A DNA stretch of 64,000 nucleotides, from NCBI RefSeq assembly GCF_020539505.1, contig NZ_JACDXW010000002.1, positions 124,001 to 188,000 of the forward strand. The letters run 5' to 3'. The notes under the pieces were generated by a model. It saw nothing but the letters and a program-made list of their open reading frames with translations. It did no database searches and was not told the origin of the DNA. Shown piece after piece: positions 17,289-28,632 of the stretch (position 1 is the stretch's first letter; each line of letters starts with the position of its first letter). The position numbers were made by a program, and so were the translations under genes. This DNA comes from Mesopusillimonas faecipullorum. Lineage in GTDB: Bacteria > Pseudomonadota > Gammaproteobacteria > Burkholderiales > Burkholderiaceae_B.

Positions 17289-19913
17289 ATGAAGACTTCC
17301 GAGATTCGCCAGAAATTCCTTTCCTTCTTCGAGGGTAAGGGGCACACCGTCGTGCCGTCGTCGTCGTTGATTCCCGGCAACGACCCCACGTTGCTGTTCA
17401 CCAATGCCGGCATGGTGCAGTTCAAGGATGTCTTTACTGGCAAAGAGAACCGGCCTTATCACCGGGCCACCAGCTCCCAGCGCTGCGTTCGTGCCGGCGG
17501 CAAGCACAACGACCTTGAAAACGTGGGCTATACGGCGCGTCACCATACGTTCTTTGAAATGCTCGGCAACTTCAGTTTTGGCGACTATTTCAAGCGCGAT
17601 GCGATCCTGTTTTCCTGGGAATTGCTGACCGGCGTTTACCAGCTGCCTGCCGACAAACTCTGGGTCACTGTCTATCAGGAAGATGACGAGGCCTATGGCA
17701 TATGGCGTGACGAAGTCGGCGTGCCAGTCGAGCGCATCATCCGCATCGGTGACAATAAGGGCGCGCGTTACGCCTCCGATAACTTCTGGCAAATGGCAGA
17801 CACAGGTCCGTGCGGCCCGTGTTCCGAAATTTTCTACGACCATGGTCCAGATGTTTGGGGCGGGCCTCCAGGCTCCCCCGAAGAAGATGGCGATCGCTAC
17901 ATCGAGATCTGGAATCTGGTGTTCATGCAGTTCGATCGCGATGCCCAAGGCGTCATGCATCCACTGCCTAAGCCCTGTGTCGATACCGGCATGGGCCTTG
18001 AGCGCATTGCGGCGGTTCTGCAGCATGTGCACTCCAACTACGAAATCGATCTTTTCCAGGCCCTCATTGCGGCGGCTGCGCGTGAAACCGGTACCAGCGA
18101 TCTCTCCCACAATTCGCTCAAGGTTATTGCCGACCACATCCGTGCTTGCAGTTTCCTGATTGTGGATGGTGTGATTCCCGGCAACGAAGGCCGAGGCTAT
18201 GTGTTGCGCCGTATCATTCGTCGTGCCTTGCGCCACGGCCATAAGCTGGGTCAGAAAAAGCCGTTTTTCCATCGTATGGTGGCCGATCTGATAGCGCAGA
18301 TGGGCCAGGCCTACCCAGAGTTGGCCGCGAATCAGTCGCGTATCGAACAGGTATTGCGTCAAGAAGAAGAGCGTTTCGGTGAAACCCTGGAAAACGGGCT
18401 TCGCATCCTCGAGGCCGCGCTGGCCGAGTTGCCCGCCCAAGGTCAACTAGATGGCCAAACGGCTTTCACGCTTTACGACACCTATGGCTTTCCTGTCGAT
18501 CTCACGGCAGACATCTGTCGTGAGCGCGAGGTGGGTGTCGATATGGAAGGTTTCGAACAAGCCATGACGCGCCAGCGCGAGCAAGCGCGTGCTGCCGGCA
18601 AGTTCAAGGCTGCCCAGGATTTGTCTTACCAAGGGGTGGATACCCGTTTCGACGGCTACGAGCACCTAGAGGGTCAAGGCACGATTACCGCCTTGTACGT
18701 CGACGGCTCACCGGTGCAGAGCGTGCAGTCCGGTCAGGATGCCATCGTTGTACTTGACGCCACACCTTTCTATGCGGAGTCCGGCGGCCAAGTCGGAGAC
18801 ATGGGCTTGCTGGCGAACGCTCAAGCGCGCTTTCTTGTTGCTGACACGCAAAAAATTCAGGCGCAGGTTTTTGGGCATCACGGCAAGCTGGAGCAAGGCA
18901 CGCTGGCCGTCGGCGACAAAGTGCAGGCTCAGGTTGACGTGCAGCGCCGTTCGCGTACTTTGCGCAATCACTCGGCCACCCACCTGATGCATAAGGCTTT
19001 GCGTGAGGTGCTGGGCTCTCATGTGCAGCAACGTGGCTCGCTGGTCGACCCCGATAAAACGCGTTTCGACTTCGCTCATGATTCGGCCATGACGCCTGAA
19101 CAAATCCGCCAGGTTGAAGCCATCGTCAATGAGCAGGTGCTGCTCAACCAAGACGTGCATTCCAGTTTGATGTCCTACGACGAGGCGGTGCAAGGCGGGG
19201 CGGTAGCCTTGTTCGGAGAAAAATACGGCGACGAGGTTCGCGTACTCGACATCGGCTTTTCGCGCGAGCTCTGTGGCGGAACCCACGTTAGCCGTACGGG
19301 TGATATTGGTTTGTTCAAGATAGTTTCCGAAGGCGGGGTAGCCGCCGGAGTTCGTCGTGTCGAGGCGCTTACCGGCGACAATGCGCTGGCATGGGTGCAA
19401 CAGAACGTCGACACCCTACAGCAGGCTGCCGGCTTGCTTAAAGCACAGCCTGCCAACCTGATTGAGCGCCTTACGCAATTACAAGTGCAAGCACGCCAAC
19501 TCGAGCGTGAGCTTGAACAGGCCAAGAGCAAGCTGTCGGCTTCTGCCGGCAATGATCTTGCGGGCCAGGCGCAAACTTTGCAAGGCGACGTCAAATTACT
19601 GGTCAGTCAGCTGTCTGGTGTTGATCCTAAAGCCTTGCGCGGTATGGTTGATCAGCTCAAGAACAAGTTGCAGTCTGCTATTGTACTTTTGGCTGCTGCC
19701 GATGAAGGCAAGATCAGTTTGGTGGCGGGCGTAAGCTCCGATCTCGTGGGGCGCGTCAAGGCTGGTGATCTGGTGGGCCAAGTGGCTAGCCAAGTGGGTG
19801 GCAAGGGCGGTGGCCGGCCTGATATGGCCATGGGTGGCGGCAGTGATGTTGCTGCCTTACCGCAGGCGCTCGAACAAGTACGCGGCTGGGTTGAGCAGAA
19901 ACTCGGAGGTTGA
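17289..19913 (+). CDS. alaS: Alanyl-tRNA synthetase
   Basis: An 874-residue enzyme charging tRNA-Ala. The class II catalytic core starts at [18 protein letters not shown] and includes [19 protein letters not shown]. The editing domain shows the zinc/His motif [11 protein letters not shown] (His561, His565) and [11 protein letters not shown] (Cys662, His666). A C-terminal coiled coil and C-Ala domain follow, with Gly-rich [15 protein letters not shown] near residue 838. Length and motifs are normal. A 6-base gap separates it from the TusA-like gene. Confidence 0.97.
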   Translation: MKTSEIRQKFLSFFEGKGHTVVPSSSLIPGNDPTLLFTNAGMVQFKDVFTGKENRPYHRATSSQRCVRAGGKHNDLENVGYTARHHTFFEMLGNFSFGDYFKRDAILFSWELLTGVYQLPADKLWVTVYQEDDEAYGIWRDEVGVPVERIIRIGDNKGARYASDNFWQMADTGPCGPCSEIFYDHGPDVWGGPPGSPEEDGDRYIEIWNLVFMQFDRDAQGVMHPLPKPCVDTGMGLERIAAVLQHVHSNYEIDLFQALIAAAARETGTSDLSHNSLKVIADHIRACSFLIVDGVIPGNEGRGYVLRRIIRRALRHGHKLGQKKPFFHRMVADLIAQMGQAYPELAANQSRIEQVLRQEEERFGETLENGLRILEAALAELPAQGQLDGQTAFTLYDTYGFPVDLTADICREREVGVDMEGFEQAMTRQREQARAAGKFKAAQDLSYQGVDTRFDGYEHLEGQGTITALYVDGSPVQSVQSGQDAIVVLDATPFYAESGGQVGDMGLLANAQARFLVADTQKIQAQVFGHHGKLEQGTLAVGDKVQAQVDVQRRSRTLRNHSATHLMHKALREVLGSHVQQRGSLVDPDKTRFDFAHDSAMTPEQIRQVEAIVNEQVLLNQDVHSSLMSYDEAVQGGAVALFGEKYGDEVRVLDIGFSRELCGGTHVSRTGDIGLFKIVSEGGVAAGVRRVEALTGDNALAWVQQNVDTLQQAAGLLKAQPANLIERLTQLQVQARQLERELEQAKSKLSASAGNDLAGQAQTLQGDVKLLVSQLSGVDPKALRGMVDQLKNKLQSAIVLLAAADEGKISLVAGVSSDLVGRVKAGDLVGQVASQVGGKGGGRPDMAMGGGSDVAALPQALEQVRGWVEQKLGG

Positions 19914-19919
19914 GGGCGG

Positions 19920-20177
19920 ATGACGTCGGAAAACACTCAGGCTGATCAGATACATGTAGATCTGGAAGTGGATGCCAGCGGGCTGAAGTGCCCTCTGCCT
20001 ATCTTGCGTGCCAAGAAAGCATTGGCTCAGCTGCAAAGCGGGCAAGTGCTTAAAGTGATCACCACAGATACGCATGCCGTTCGAGACTTCCAAGCCTTCT
20101 CTCGCCAGACGGGCAATGCTTTGTTGGCGCAACACGAGCTTGGTGAGCAAGTCGTGCATCTTTTGTCGCGCCGATAA
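19920..20177 (+). CDS. TusA/SirA-family sulfur-carrier protein
   Basis: An 85-residue protein with the diagnostic Cys-Pro motif near residue 23 (GLKCPLPILRAKKAL), which carries a persulfide in TusA proteins for sulfur relay (for example to tRNA thiolation or molybdenum cofactor enzymes). The rest fits the two-layer alpha/beta fold (VLKVITTDTHAVRDFQAF). It follows alaS by 6 bases and is probably co-transcribed. Which sulfur pathway it serves cannot be told from sequence. Confidence 0.88.
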   Translation: MTSENTQADQIHVDLEVDASGLKCPLPILRAKKALAQLQSGQVLKVITTDTHAVRDFQAFSRQTGNALLAQHELGEQVVHLLSRR

Positions 20178-20241
20178 GCGGTTGGCGCTTGCTCATCGAA
20201 GACTGGGGCCTTAAGGGCCAATAGCAGGGTATGGCCTTGGT

Positions 20242-20270
20242 TTGCGAAAGGGGCCATAAAATGCTAGAAT
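20242..20270 (+). promoter_or_regulatory. Promoter of the rpsP operon
   Basis: TTGCGA at 20242-20247, a 17-base spacer, and TAGAAT at 20265-20270 with an extended TG at 20262-20263. It lies 40 bases before the rpsP ATG. Confidence 0.65.
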
Positions 20271-20310
20271 CTAATGCTTTATTTTTACTAACATTTTCAA
20301 GGGATTACCT

Positions 20311-20565
20311 ATGGTGGTGATTCGTTTTGCCCGCGGCGGCTCGAAAAAGCGCCCGTTTTATAGTCTTGTTGCTGCCGATTCGCGCAATCGCCGCGATGGC
20401 CGCTTCATTGAGCGCGTGGGTTTTTACAATCCTGTTGCGCCTGAAGGCCAAGAAAATATGCGCATCGCACTGGATCGCATCAAGTACTGGACAGACAACG
20501 GCGCCCAGCTGTCGCCTTCCGTTGCTCGCCTGGTCAAGGAATACTCGGCTAAAGTTGCCGCTTAA
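20311..20565 (+). CDS. rpsP: 30S ribosomal protein S16
   Basis: An 84-residue S16 with the family N-terminus [25 protein letters not shown] (residues 1-25) and [11 protein letters not shown] at about 36. It begins the conserved rpsP-rimM-trmD cluster. An AAGGGA precedes the ATG. Confidence 0.97.
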   Translation: MVVIRFARGGSKKRPFYSLVAADSRNRRDGRFIERVGFYNPVAPEGQENMRIALDRIKYWTDNGAQLSPSVARLVKEYSAKVAA

Positions 20566-20589
20566 ACCTTCCAATATGATGATTGCGGC

Positions 20590-21189
20590 ATGAGCGCGCC
20601 TGATTCCACCCCGGATGACTTGGTCGAGCTTGGCCGCATCGTTTCTGCTTTTGGCGTGCGCGGCTGGGTTAAGCTCAAGCCGCATTCGACTCAGCCCGAC
20701 GTGCTTTTGCGAACTCGGCGTTGGTGGCTGGCGCCGCCTGTCGCGCCGGCAGCTTCAGCTCGTCCCGCTTCTTGGCAAGCCCTAGAAGTACTCTCCAGTC
20801 GCATCCATTCAGATCACGTGATTGCTCAATTTCGTGGGATAGATGAGCGCGATGCCTCTGAAGCCCTCAAGGGTTATTCGGTGTGGGTCAGTCGGGCGCA
20901 GTTTCCCGCTGCTGATCAAGAAGAGTATTACTGGGTAGACCTTATCGGCTGCGAGCTGTACGGTCAACAAGACGGCCAGCCCGAGCTCATGGGTGTGGTG
21001 CGCGAAGTCTCGGATAACGGCGCGCATGCAGTATTGCATGTCGAGCAAGTTGTCTCCAGCGAGGCTTTGGGCGAGGGGGTTAAGCCAAGCAAACCTAAGT
21101 TGACGCTGGTTCCGTTCGTGCAAGCGCACGTGCGCAGCGTTGACCTTGCCGCTCGACGCATCGATACCGATTGGCCTGCGGATTTCTAA
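20590..21189 (+). CDS. rimM: 16S rRNA processing protein RimM
   Basis: A 199-residue RimM, needed for maturation of the 30S head and binding S19. The N-terminal domain opens with LVELGRIVSAFGVRGWVKLKP (about residues 11-31). A PRC-barrel domain follows, with EEYYWVDLIGCELY and VREVSDNGAHAVLHV, ending in the usual PFVQAHVRSVDLAARRIDTDWP. It is 24 bases downstream of rpsP. Confidence 0.95.
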   Translation: MSAPDSTPDDLVELGRIVSAFGVRGWVKLKPHSTQPDVLLRTRRWWLAPPVAPAASARPASWQALEVLSSRIHSDHVIAQFRGIDERDASEALKGYSVWVSRAQFPAADQEEYYWVDLIGCELYGQQDGQPELMGVVREVSDNGAHAVLHVEQVVSSEALGEGVKPSKPKLTLVPFVQAHVRSVDLAARRIDTDWPADF

Positions 21190-21258
21190 TCTGCGCTTTC
21201 GCACCCAGGTTTTTGGGGCATCTCCGCCCGTCCTTACCAGTTCCTCGGGAACCTGATT

Positions 21259-22017
21259 ATGCGTTATGACGCCATTACCTTGTTTCCTGATATGTTCGAC
21301 GCCCTCAGTGCGCATGGCGTAACGGGTCGTGCGCATCAGATGGGCTTGTGGCGTCTGAAATGCTGGAATCCACGTGATTTCACGCATGACGTGCACAGAA
21401 CTGTGGACGATCGCCCTTATGGCGGTGGCCCGGGTATGGTGATGATGGCCGGCCCGCTTGAGAAAGCAGTGCGGGCTGCCCAGCAGGATAGGGGTGACGA
21501 TGCGCCCGTGGTGCTTTTGAGTCCAACGGGGCAAGGGTTCAACCAAGGCCTGGCGCAAGAGTGGGCCGCTGGGTCGGGCGCCATTCTGGTTTGCGGTCGT
21601 TACGAAGGCGTGGATCAGCGTTTTATTAAACGCTGCGTGACGCATGAGGTTTCGCTGGGCGACTTTGTTTTGTCTGGCGGCGAACTGCCCGCCATGGTGA
21701 TGATGGATAGTGTCGTGCGCCTGCTTCCGGGTGCCTTGAATGATGCTGAATCTGCCCGCCAAGACTCCTTTAATGCTGCGCTGACCGGCTTGCTGGATAG
21801 CCCGCATTACACGCGCCCGGAAATCTATGAAAATGAAGCGGTTCCGGCTGAATTGCTAAGTGGGCATCATGCTCGCATTGCCCGTTGGCGTCGTGATCAG
21901 TCTTTGGCTCTGACGCTGGGGCGTCGTCCTGATCTGCTGGAGCGCGCGCGCGAGCAGGGCTTGCTTAGCAAGCACGATGAGGCTTTTTTGGCGGGTTTGA
22001 GCCAAACTGAACGATAG
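21259..22017 (+). CDS. trmD: tRNA (guanine-N1)-methyltransferase
   Basis: A 252-residue SPOUT-fold enzyme making m1G37 in tRNAs. The N-terminal [16 protein letters not shown], the [17 protein letters not shown] loop and the knot segment [16 protein letters not shown] (about residues 130-145) are all present. In most bacteria rplS follows in the same operon. Here trmD is the last gene and the convergent valS lies next, so rplS must be elsewhere. Confidence 0.96.
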   Translation: MRYDAITLFPDMFDALSAHGVTGRAHQMGLWRLKCWNPRDFTHDVHRTVDDRPYGGGPGMVMMAGPLEKAVRAAQQDRGDDAPVVLLSPTGQGFNQGLAQEWAAGSGAILVCGRYEGVDQRFIKRCVTHEVSLGDFVLSGGELPAMVMMDSVVRLLPGALNDAESARQDSFNAALTGLLDSPHYTRPEIYENEAVPAELLSGHHARIARWRRDQSLALTLGRRPDLLERAREQGLLSKHDEAFLAGLSQTER

Positions 22018-22031
22018 GCCTGTATAGGGGC

Positions 22032-22055
22032 GGCTGGCTCATGAATGAGCCAGCC
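22032..22055. terminator. Hairpin between the convergent trmD and valS genes
   Basis: A perfect 11-bp inverted repeat (GGCTGGCTCAT at 22032-22042, ATGAGCCAGCC at 22045-22055) with a minimal loop lies exactly between the two stop codons. No T-run follows on either strand, so it may be a bidirectional end-protecting hairpin or a weak terminator. Confidence 0.5.
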
Positions 22056-22069
22056 TCGCACTCAGCGTA

Positions 22070-24928
22070 TCAGCTTCGTTTTGATAAACGAGCCAATTGC
22101 TCTCTGACTTTCTCCAGCGTTTGGCCGAACTGTGCCACACGCTCTTTTTCCTGCGCGACGACTGTAGCCGGGGCGCGCTCGACAAAACTGGCGTTTGACA
22201 GCTTGGCTTGCGCTTTGGTGATTTCGCCCTCCAGGCGAGCGACTTCTTTTTCAAGGCGTGCAGTTTCAGCCGCGACGTCGATTTCGACATGCAGCATCAA
22301 CTCGGTGGTGTCTACCACCTGTACTGGCGCGCCTTCGTCGGGTAGTTGGTCGACCACCTTGACTTCGGATAGCTTGGCCAGGGCCATCAAATAAGCTTGA
22401 TTGCGCCCGAGCACCTGGGCATCGCCACGGGCAATCAGCGGCACGCGTTGGGCGGGGGAAATGTTCATTTCGCCGCGCAGGGCGCGTACGGCATCAACCT
22501 GGGCCTTGAGCTGGGCGATTTGCTGCTCTGATTGAGTGCACAGGAGGGTGCTGTCGGCTACAGGGTAAGGCTGCACGCTGATGCTAAGGTCTTGCGTGTG
22601 TTCGCGACGACCGGCTGCGAGTGAAACCGCCTGCCAGAGCTCTTCGGTGATGAAGGGAATGATGGGGTGGGCCAAGCGCAGGACCGCTTCCAGCACTTGA
22701 ATGAGTGTGCGGCGTGTGGCGGCTTGCTGCTCGGGGGTGTCGGTTTGCAGTTGTACCTTGGCCAGCTCCAGATACCAGTCGCAGTATTCGTCCCACACAA
22801 AACGATAAATCGCGTTGGCCACGTTATCGAGGCGGTATTCTGCGAAACCTCGTGCGACATCAGCGGCCAGCTGTTGCTGCAAGCTAAGAATCCAGCGATC
22901 CGCGAAGCTTGTGTGCTCGTTCAGTTCAGGGGCAATGCTGTGACCCTCGACATTCATCAGCACGAAGCGGGTGGCATTCCAGAGCTTGTTGCAGAAATTT
23001 CGGTAGCCTTCGCAGCGCTTGAGGTCGAAATTGATATTGCGGCCCAGCGTGGCATAGGCGGCCATGGTGAATCGCAAGGCATCGGTGCCGTAGGCAGGGA
23101 AACCATCGGGGAAGTCTTTGGAGGTTTTCTTGCGTATGCTTTGTGCTTGCTTGGGGTTCATCAAGCCCGAGGTGCGCTTTTCGAGCAGGGCGTCCAGGCC
23201 TATGCCGTCGATCAGATCGACGGGGTCTATGGTGTTGCCCTTGGACTTGCTCATCTTCTTGCCGTCTTGATCGCATATCAAGCCGTGCACGTAAACGTCG
23301 CGGAAGGGCACCTGGCCTGTCATGTGCAGGCTCATCATCGCCATGCGCGCAACCCAGAAGAAAATGATGTCAAAGCCGGTAACCAGCACGCTGGAAGGCA
23401 GGTAGCGGTTAAGGTCGGGCGTGACTTGCGGCCAACCCAGGTCGGTAAAGGGCACGAGCGCGGACGAGAACCAGGTATCAAGAACATCTTCATCGCGTGT
23501 AAGAGGGCCTTCAACACTGGCTTCACGAGCTTGGCGCAAAGCTTCTTCTTCCGAGTGAGCGACGAAAATTCTACCGTCTTGGGCATACCAGGCCGGAATC
23601 TGATGGCCCCACCAGAGCTGACGCGAAATACACCAATCTTGAATGTTGTTGAGCCACTGATCGTAGGTGGTTTTCCAGTTCTCGGGGTGGAAGGTGATGC
23701 GACCATCGGCCACGGCATCCAGGGCTACCTGCGTGATGCTTTTACCGGGGTTGAGAGTGCCTTCGGGAGCTGGTTTGCTCATGGCAACGAACCACTGGTC
23801 GGTCAGCATGGGCTCGATGACGGTGTTGGTGCGGTCGCCGCGTGGCACCATCAGTTTGTGGGGTTTGATGGCCGCCAGCAGGTCTTGCGCTTCGAGGTCG
23901 GCCACGATCTGCTTGCGTGCGGCGAAACGTTCCAGGCCGCGATAAGCCTCGGGGGCTTCATCATTGATATGCGCATCCAGCGTCAGAATGCTGATCTGGG
24001 GCAGCTGATGGCGTTGGCCAACAGCGTAGTCGTTGAAGTCGTGTGCGGGCGTGACCTTGACCACGCCGGTACCGAAGGCTGGATCAACGTAAGCGTCGGC
24101 GATGATGGGGATCTGGCGGTTGCACAGAGGCAAAACCACGAACTGGCCAATCAGGTCGGCATAGCGTTCGTCTTCGGGGTGGACCATAACGGCCACGTCG
24201 CCCAGCATGGTTTCCGGGCGTGTGGTGGCGACGACCAGGTGAGTGAGTTCGCCTTGAGGCTGGGCCAAAGGGTAGCGAATCTCCCACATATGGCCGTCTT
24301 CTTCCTCGCTGACGACTTCGAGGTCGGAAACAGCGGTGCCTAGAACGGGATCCCAGTTGACCAGGCGTTTGCCGCGATAAATGAGACCCTGCTCGTAGAG
24401 ACGAACAAAGGTTTCGACCACGCCGCGCGACATTTGCGCGTCCATGGTGAAGTACTCGCGATCCCAGTCGGCGGAAGAGCCCAGCCTGCGGAATTGTTGA
24501 GTAATGGCGCTGCCGGATTGTTCTTTCCAGGCCCACACCTTTTCGAGGAATTTCTCACGTCCTAAATCGTGGCGCGAAATATTTTGGGCATCGAGCTGCC
24601 GCTCGACCACAATCTGTGTGGCGATGCCGGCGTGATCGGTGCCCGGAATGAATGCGGTGTCGTAGCCGCGCATGCGGTGGTAGCGCACCAGGCCGTCCAT
24701 GACGGTTTGGTTGAACGCATGGCCCATGTGCAAGGTGCCGGTGACATTGGGAGGGGGGAACTGAATGGCGAAGGGCGCACCACCGGTGCCGTCGGTGGGT
24801 TCGACATGTTGGCCGCTTTTGAAGCAGCCTTTGGACTCCCAATACGCATACCAGCGTTTTTCGATTTCTTGGGGGTCGAAGCTCTTGGACAGTTGGGCGG
24901 AGGCGGTTGCGTCGGATTCAGTGGTCAT
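22070..24928 (-). CDS. valS: Valyl-tRNA synthetase
   Basis: A 952-residue class I synthetase. The HIGH-type motif is in [15 protein letters not shown], the KMSKS motif in [10 protein letters not shown], and the N-terminus has [14 protein letters not shown]. The large CP1 editing domain is present, and the C-terminal coiled-coil arm is visible as Glu/Ala/Lys-rich repeats ([18 protein letters not shown]). The ATG at 24928 gives a normal length. An in-frame ATG at 24985 would add 19 residues; neither has a convincing ribosome-binding site. Confidence 0.96.
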   Translation of the reverse strand: MTTESDATASAQLSKSFDPQEIEKRWYAYWESKGCFKSGQHVEPTDGTGGAPFAIQFPPPNVTGTLHMGHAFNQTVMDGLVRYHRMRGYDTAFIPGTDHAGIATQIVVERQLDAQNISRHDLGREKFLEKVWAWKEQSGSAITQQFRRLGSSADWDREYFTMDAQMSRGVVETFVRLYEQGLIYRGKRLVNWDPVLGTAVSDLEVVSEEEDGHMWEIRYPLAQPQGELTHLVVATTRPETMLGDVAVMVHPEDERYADLIGQFVVLPLCNRQIPIIADAYVDPAFGTGVVKVTPAHDFNDYAVGQRHQLPQISILTLDAHINDEAPEAYRGLERFAARKQIVADLEAQDLLAAIKPHKLMVPRGDRTNTVIEPMLTDQWFVAMSKPAPEGTLNPGKSITQVALDAVADGRITFHPENWKTTYDQWLNNIQDWCISRQLWWGHQIPAWYAQDGRIFVAHSEEEALRQAREASVEGPLTRDEDVLDTWFSSALVPFTDLGWPQVTPDLNRYLPSSVLVTGFDIIFFWVARMAMMSLHMTGQVPFRDVYVHGLICDQDGKKMSKSKGNTIDPVDLIDGIGLDALLEKRTSGLMNPKQAQSIRKKTSKDFPDGFPAYGTDALRFTMAAYATLGRNINFDLKRCEGYRNFCNKLWNATRFVLMNVEGHSIAPELNEHTSFADRWILSLQQQLAADVARGFAEYRLDNVANAIYRFVWDEYCDWYLELAKVQLQTDTPEQQAATRRTLIQVLEAVLRLAHPIIPFITEELWQAVSLAAGRREHTQDLSISVQPYPVADSTLLCTQSEQQIAQLKAQVDAVRALRGEMNISPAQRVPLIARGDAQVLGRNQAYLMALAKLSEVKVVDQLPDEGAPVQVVDTTELMLHVEIDVAAETARLEKEVARLEGEITKAQAKLSNASFVERAPATVVAQEKERVAQFGQTLEKVREQLARLSKRS

Positions 24929-25013
24929 GGCAAAAGAGTAGGGGGCAGCCAAAAAGGCCGGAAAACTTTCAGACAAGCCCACCATTTTATGATGGAGCGC
25001 AGTCGCATGGGCG

Positions 25014-25022
25014 TGCTAAAAT
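25014..25022 (+). promoter_or_regulatory. Possible extended -10 promoter upstream of ndk
   Basis: TGCTAAAAT at 25014-25022 matches the extended -10 form seen before rpsP and rpsU (TGCTAGAAT), but there is no recognisable -35. It would drive the ndk-rlmN-rodZ-ispG run with a leader of about 190 bases. Confidence 0.35.
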
Positions 25023-25215
25023 GCCGGGTTACCGAAAACTTTGTTGAAGTCTTTGTTTTTATTGAAAAATTTATTGGTAAAGGCTGGTTGATCCTTTAAG
25101 GTTTAGCTAGTTGGCCTGCTTGGCGGGCGGTGCCGGCCCCTCAGGGCGGAACCAAAAGTCCAGGTCATGGCCAAAACCAAGAAACAAGGGCTGTTTTTTT
25201 ACTTTTGGACTTCTC

Positions 25216-25641
25216 ATGGCAATTGAACGCACGCTTTCCATCATCAAACCCGACGCCGTCGCCAAGAACGCTATCGGTCAGATCGTCGCCCGCTTCGAGC
25301 AGGCTGGTCTGAAAGTCATCGCTGCTCGCCTGCAGCAATTGTCCCGCGCCGAAGCCGAAGGCTTCTACGCCGTGCATAAAGAGCGTCCTTTCTTCAAGGA
25401 TCTGGTCGAGTTCATGATTTCCGGTCCCGTTTTCGTGCAAGTGCTCGAAGGCGAAGGCGCCATCCAAAAGAACCGCGACTTGATGGGCGCAACCGACCCC
25501 AAGAAAGCAGAGCCCGGCACCATTCGCGCCGACTTTGCCGATAGCATCGACGCTAACGCTGTGCACGGCTCCGACGCCGCTGAAACGGCTGCCGTTGAGA
25601 TCGCTTACTTCTTTCCCGCCAGCCAGGTTTACGGCCGCTAA
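25216..25641 (+). CDS. ndk: Nucleoside diphosphate kinase
   Basis: A 141-residue NDK that transfers phosphate from ATP to other nucleoside diphosphates through a phosphohistidine. The N-terminal [15 protein letters not shown] and the active-site [12 protein letters not shown] (the phosphorylated His at about residue 117) are clear. The ATG at 25216 gives the canonical start; the frame is open further upstream without homology. The stop codon overlaps the ATG at 25641 of the rlmN frame. Confidence 0.97.
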   Translation: MAIERTLSIIKPDAVAKNAIGQIVARFEQAGLKVIAARLQQLSRAEAEGFYAVHKERPFFKDLVEFMISGPVFVQVLEGEGAIQKNRDLMGATDPKKAEPGTIRADFADSIDANAVHGSDAAETAAVEIAYFFPASQVYGR

Positions 25642-25682
25642 TGCCGGTAGTGCCAGGTCTTGAAGTTCTAGAAGAGCCCGTT

Positions 25683-26837
25683 ATGCAAACCGCTACCCCT
25701 ATCAATCTGCTGGGCCTCAGCGACGCCGAATTGGCGGCGCTGGTGGCTCAGTGGGGCGGCAAGCCTTTTCGGGCGCGTCAACTCAAGCGCTGGATGCACC
25801 AGCGCGGGGTCGACAACTTCGACGAAATGACCGACCTGGCCAAGGATTTTCGTCAGAAGCTGGCGCAAAGTTGCATTATTCAGGCACCTGCGGTCAGTGC
25901 TGAGCAGCGTTCGACAGACGGCACCCACAAGTGGCTTTTCGATGTGGGCGGCGGCAACGCCGTTGAAACCGTTTTTATTCCCGAAGACGATCGCGGTACG
26001 CTTTGCGTGTCCAGTCAAGCGGGTTGTACGGTGGGCTGTCCGTTCTGCTCCACGGGTTATCAGGGTTTCAGCCGCAACCTCAATGCGGGTGAAATCATTG
26101 CCCAACTGTGGCATGCGCGCCGCATGCTGCAAGCCGAGCCTGCGCAAGCGCGGCTTGGTGATCAAACAGGGGCTATTCAAGCCCCCGAAAGAGTCATCAG
26201 CAATGTGGTCATGATGGGCATGGGCGAACCCCTGCTCAACTACGACAACCTTGTTATTGCCTTGAAGTTCATGCTTGACGACGATGCCTATGGCTTGTCG
26301 CGCCGGCGCGTCACGGTCTCCACTTCTGGTGTTGTGCCCATGATGGACCGCCTTGCGCGCGACTGTCCTGTCGCGCTTGCGGTTTCGCTGCATGCGCCTA
26401 ACGATGCTTTGCGCGACAAGTTGGTGCCATTGAACCGCAAGCACCCGCTGGCCGAGCTTATCGCTGCCTGCAATCGCTACCTAGAGCATGCGCCTCGCGA
26501 TTTCGTCACTTTCGAGTACATCATGCTTGAGGGTGTCAACGATCACGACCAGCACATCAACGAACTCCTGGCGATTGCGCGTCAGGTGCGTTGCAAGTTC
26601 AATCTGATTCCATTTAATCCCTTTCCGCAGTCCGGGCTCAAACGCTCATCCTCTGAAAGAGTGCGCCAGTTCGCCAATCGCCTGATGGAAGGTGGCGTGA
26701 TCACCACGGTGCGCAAGACGCGCGGCGATGATATCGCCGCTGCATGTGGGCAGTTGGCTGGCGATGTCCAGGACCGCACCCGCGTTGAGCAGCGTCGGGG
26801 GTTGGGGGTTATCACACTTCGTCAGGAACACGCATGA
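25683..26837 (+). CDS. rlmN: 23S rRNA/tRNA adenine-C2 methyltransferase RlmN (radical SAM)
   Basis: A 384-residue dual-specificity methyltransferase making m2A2503 in 23S rRNA and m2A37 in tRNA. The radical-SAM cluster motif CxxxCxxC is visible in [27 protein letters not shown] and the C-terminal [19 protein letters not shown] region, with its Cys that forms the methyl adduct, are present. The start is uncertain: ATG at 25683 matches where the family's conserved INLLGL block sits, while ATG at 25641 overlaps the ndk stop and would add 14 residues. Confidence 0.95.
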   Translation: MQTATPINLLGLSDAELAALVAQWGGKPFRARQLKRWMHQRGVDNFDEMTDLAKDFRQKLAQSCIIQAPAVSAEQRSTDGTHKWLFDVGGGNAVETVFIPEDDRGTLCVSSQAGCTVGCPFCSTGYQGFSRNLNAGEIIAQLWHARRMLQAEPAQARLGDQTGAIQAPERVISNVVMMGMGEPLLNYDNLVIALKFMLDDDAYGLSRRRVTVSTSGVVPMMDRLARDCPVALAVSLHAPNDALRDKLVPLNRKHPLAELIAACNRYLEHAPRDFVTFEYIMLEGVNDHDQHINELLAIARQVRCKFNLIPFNPFPQSGLKRSSSERVRQFANRLMEGGVITTVRKTRGDDIAAACGQLAGDVQDRTRVEQRRGLGVITLRQEHA

Positions 26838-27322
26838 AGCAGGACGACACCCTTGCGTCATCATCAGCCCCGGCGGCACCTCAAGGGCTGGGGCCTACGC
26901 TGCGTAGCCTGCGCGAAAGCAAATCTCTTAGTGTTGCGGCTGTTTCAGCCCGTTTGAAATTTTCGCCTCGTCAGATCGAAGCCCTGGAGGCCGAGAACTG
27001 GCAGGCCTTGCCCAAGGGCTTGCCCTTGCGTGGTTTGGTCAAAAATTACGCTCGCCTTCTAGAAACCGACGCTGAAGCTCTGGCGGTCTTGCTGGATGCG
27101 AGTACCCAGCAAGGCCATCTTTCGCATCAGACACTGGCTTCCAGTCCCGCTGCGCGCTCCATGGGTTCCATGGAAAAGCCGCGCTCCAGCCGCGGCAGTT
27201 GGGGCTGGATGTTCATCGTTTTGGTGCTGGTGTTGGTGGTCCTTTTCTATGCGCTTGACCGTGGTTGGCTGCCAGAGTCCTGGCTGGTCTCTCAATGGTT
27301 CAATGACGTTTCGCAGCCATGA
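26834..27322 (+). CDS. rodZ: Short RodZ-like helix-turn-helix membrane protein
   Basis: A 162-residue protein with an N-terminal RodZ-type HTH domain ([20 protein letters not shown] at about residues 16-35, then [13 protein letters not shown]) and one membrane segment at about 119-138 ([20 protein letters not shown]). The periplasmic beta domain of Escherichia coli RodZ (337 residues) is missing. Gene position between rlmN and ispG is that of rodZ, so this is probably the lineage's short form rather than a truncation. Start overlaps the rlmN stop (ATGA); stop overlaps ispG. Confidence 0.8.
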   Translation: MKQDDTLASSSAPAAPQGLGPTLRSLRESKSLSVAAVSARLKFSPRQIEALEAENWQALPKGLPLRGLVKNYARLLETDAEALAVLLDASTQQGHLSHQTLASSPAARSMGSMEKPRSSRGSWGWMFIVLVLVLVVLFYALDRGWLPESWLVSQWFNDVSQP

Positions 27323-28632
27323 ATGACATATTGTCTTCCGCAGGTGCTTGCCTGCCCGGCGTTAGCCATGGGCCTACGCCGCGCCGACTCACTCGTCAAG
27401 CCAAGATAGTTTGGCGCGATAAGGTGGTTGCCATCGGCGGCGACGCGCCTGTCGCGGTGCAATCCATGACCAACACCGACACCGCCGATGCGGTGGCGAC
27501 GGCCATACAGGTCAAGCAGTTGGCTTTGGCGGGTTCCGAGCTGGTGCGGATTACCGTGAATACGCCGGAAGCCGCGCACGAAGTGCCAGCCATACGCGAG
27601 CAGCTGGATCGTATGGGTGTTCATGTGCCTTTGGTGGGCGATTTCCACTACAACGGCCATAAACTGCTGACGCAGTTTCCAGAGTGCGCCCAGGCCTTGT
27701 CCAAGTACCGCATCAACCCTGGCAATATGGGCGGCGGCAAAAAACGCGAAGACAATTTCGCGCAAATGATAGAAGTGGCTTGTCGTTACGAAAAGCCTGT
27801 GCGCATAGGGGTCAACTGGGGCAGCCTGGATCAAGAGCTGATGGCCCGCATGATGGACGAGAACGGGCGGCGCGCCCAACCCTGGCCGGCGCAGGCCGTC
27901 ATGCGCGAAGCGCTGGTTGTATCGGCCATCAGCAACGCGCAGCGTGCTGAAAGCCTAGGCTTGGCTGGGGATGCTATTGTGCTCTCTTGCAAAGTCAGCC
28001 ACGTTCAAGATCTTATTACCGTCTATCGCGAACTCTCCAGGCGTTGCGACTACCCCGTGCATTTGGGGCTTACCGAAGCCGGCATGGGTAGCAAAGGCAT
28101 CGTGGCCTCTACCGCCGCGCTGGCCGTTCTGCTGCAAGAGGGCATAGGCGACACCATACGCATTTCCCTCACGCCCGAGCCGGGTGGCGACCGCACGCGA
28201 GAAGTGGTGGTGGCCCAGGAAATTCTACAGACCATGGGTATGCGTGCCTTTACGCCCATGGTGGTGGCTTGTCCTGGTTGTGGTCGTACCAGCAGCACGG
28301 TATTCCAAGAGCTGGCCGACAGTATTCAGTCCTATCTGCGCGATCAAATGCCTATCTGGCGCACGCGTTATCCCGGGGTCGAGAGTATGAACGTGGCCGT
28401 CATGGGCTGCGTCGTCAACGGACCAGGAGAAAGCCGTCATGCTGATATCGGGATTAGTCTGCCAGGTACCGGTGAAATCCCCTCTGCACCTGTTTTCATT
28501 GATGGCAAACGTGTGCTGACGCTGAAAGGCGACGGCATAGCACAAGAGTTCCAGACCATCGTGGAAAATTACATCGAACGTCGTTATGGTTCAGGCCAGG
28601 CGGCGCCCACGGATTTATCTCCCTCCCCATGA
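27319..28632 (+). CDS. ispG: 4-hydroxy-3-methylbut-2-enyl diphosphate synthase IspG
   Basis: A 437-residue [4Fe-4S] enzyme of the methylerythritol phosphate isoprenoid pathway, converting MEcPP to HMBPP. The TIM-barrel part has [20 protein letters not shown]; the C-terminal cluster ligands are visible in [11 protein letters not shown] and [11 protein letters not shown]. Both ends overlap neighbours by 4 bases (rodZ, hisS), so the run is translationally coupled. Confidence 0.96.
   Translation: MNDILSSAGACLPGVSHGPTPRRLTRQAKIVWRDKVVAIGGDAPVAVQSMTNTDTADAVATAIQVKQLALAGSELVRITVNTPEAAHEVPAIREQLDRMGVHVPLVGDFHYNGHKLLTQFPECAQALSKYRINPGNMGGGKKREDNFAQMIEVACRYEKPVRIGVNWGSLDQELMARMMDENGRRAQPWPAQAVMREALVVSAISNAQRAESLGLAGDAIVLSCKVSHVQDLITVYRELSRRCDYPVHLGLTEAGMGSKGIVASTAALAVLLQEGIGDTIRISLTPEPGGDRTREVVVAQEILQTMGMRAFTPMVVACPGCGRTSSTVFQELADSIQSYLRDQMPIWRTRYPGVESMNVAVMGCVVNGPGESRHADIGISLPGTGEIPSAPVFIDGKRVLTLKGDGIAQEFQTIVENYIERRYGSGQAAPTDLSPSP

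Noticed and set aside
17238-18446. Minus-strand open frame of 402 codons inside alaS
   Set aside because: Antisense shadow of alaS in a GC-rich region; no recognisable protein features.
22667-24343. Long plus-strand open frame of 558 codons inside valS
   Set aside because: It is antisense to a clear valS with both synthetase motifs; no domain is visible in it.
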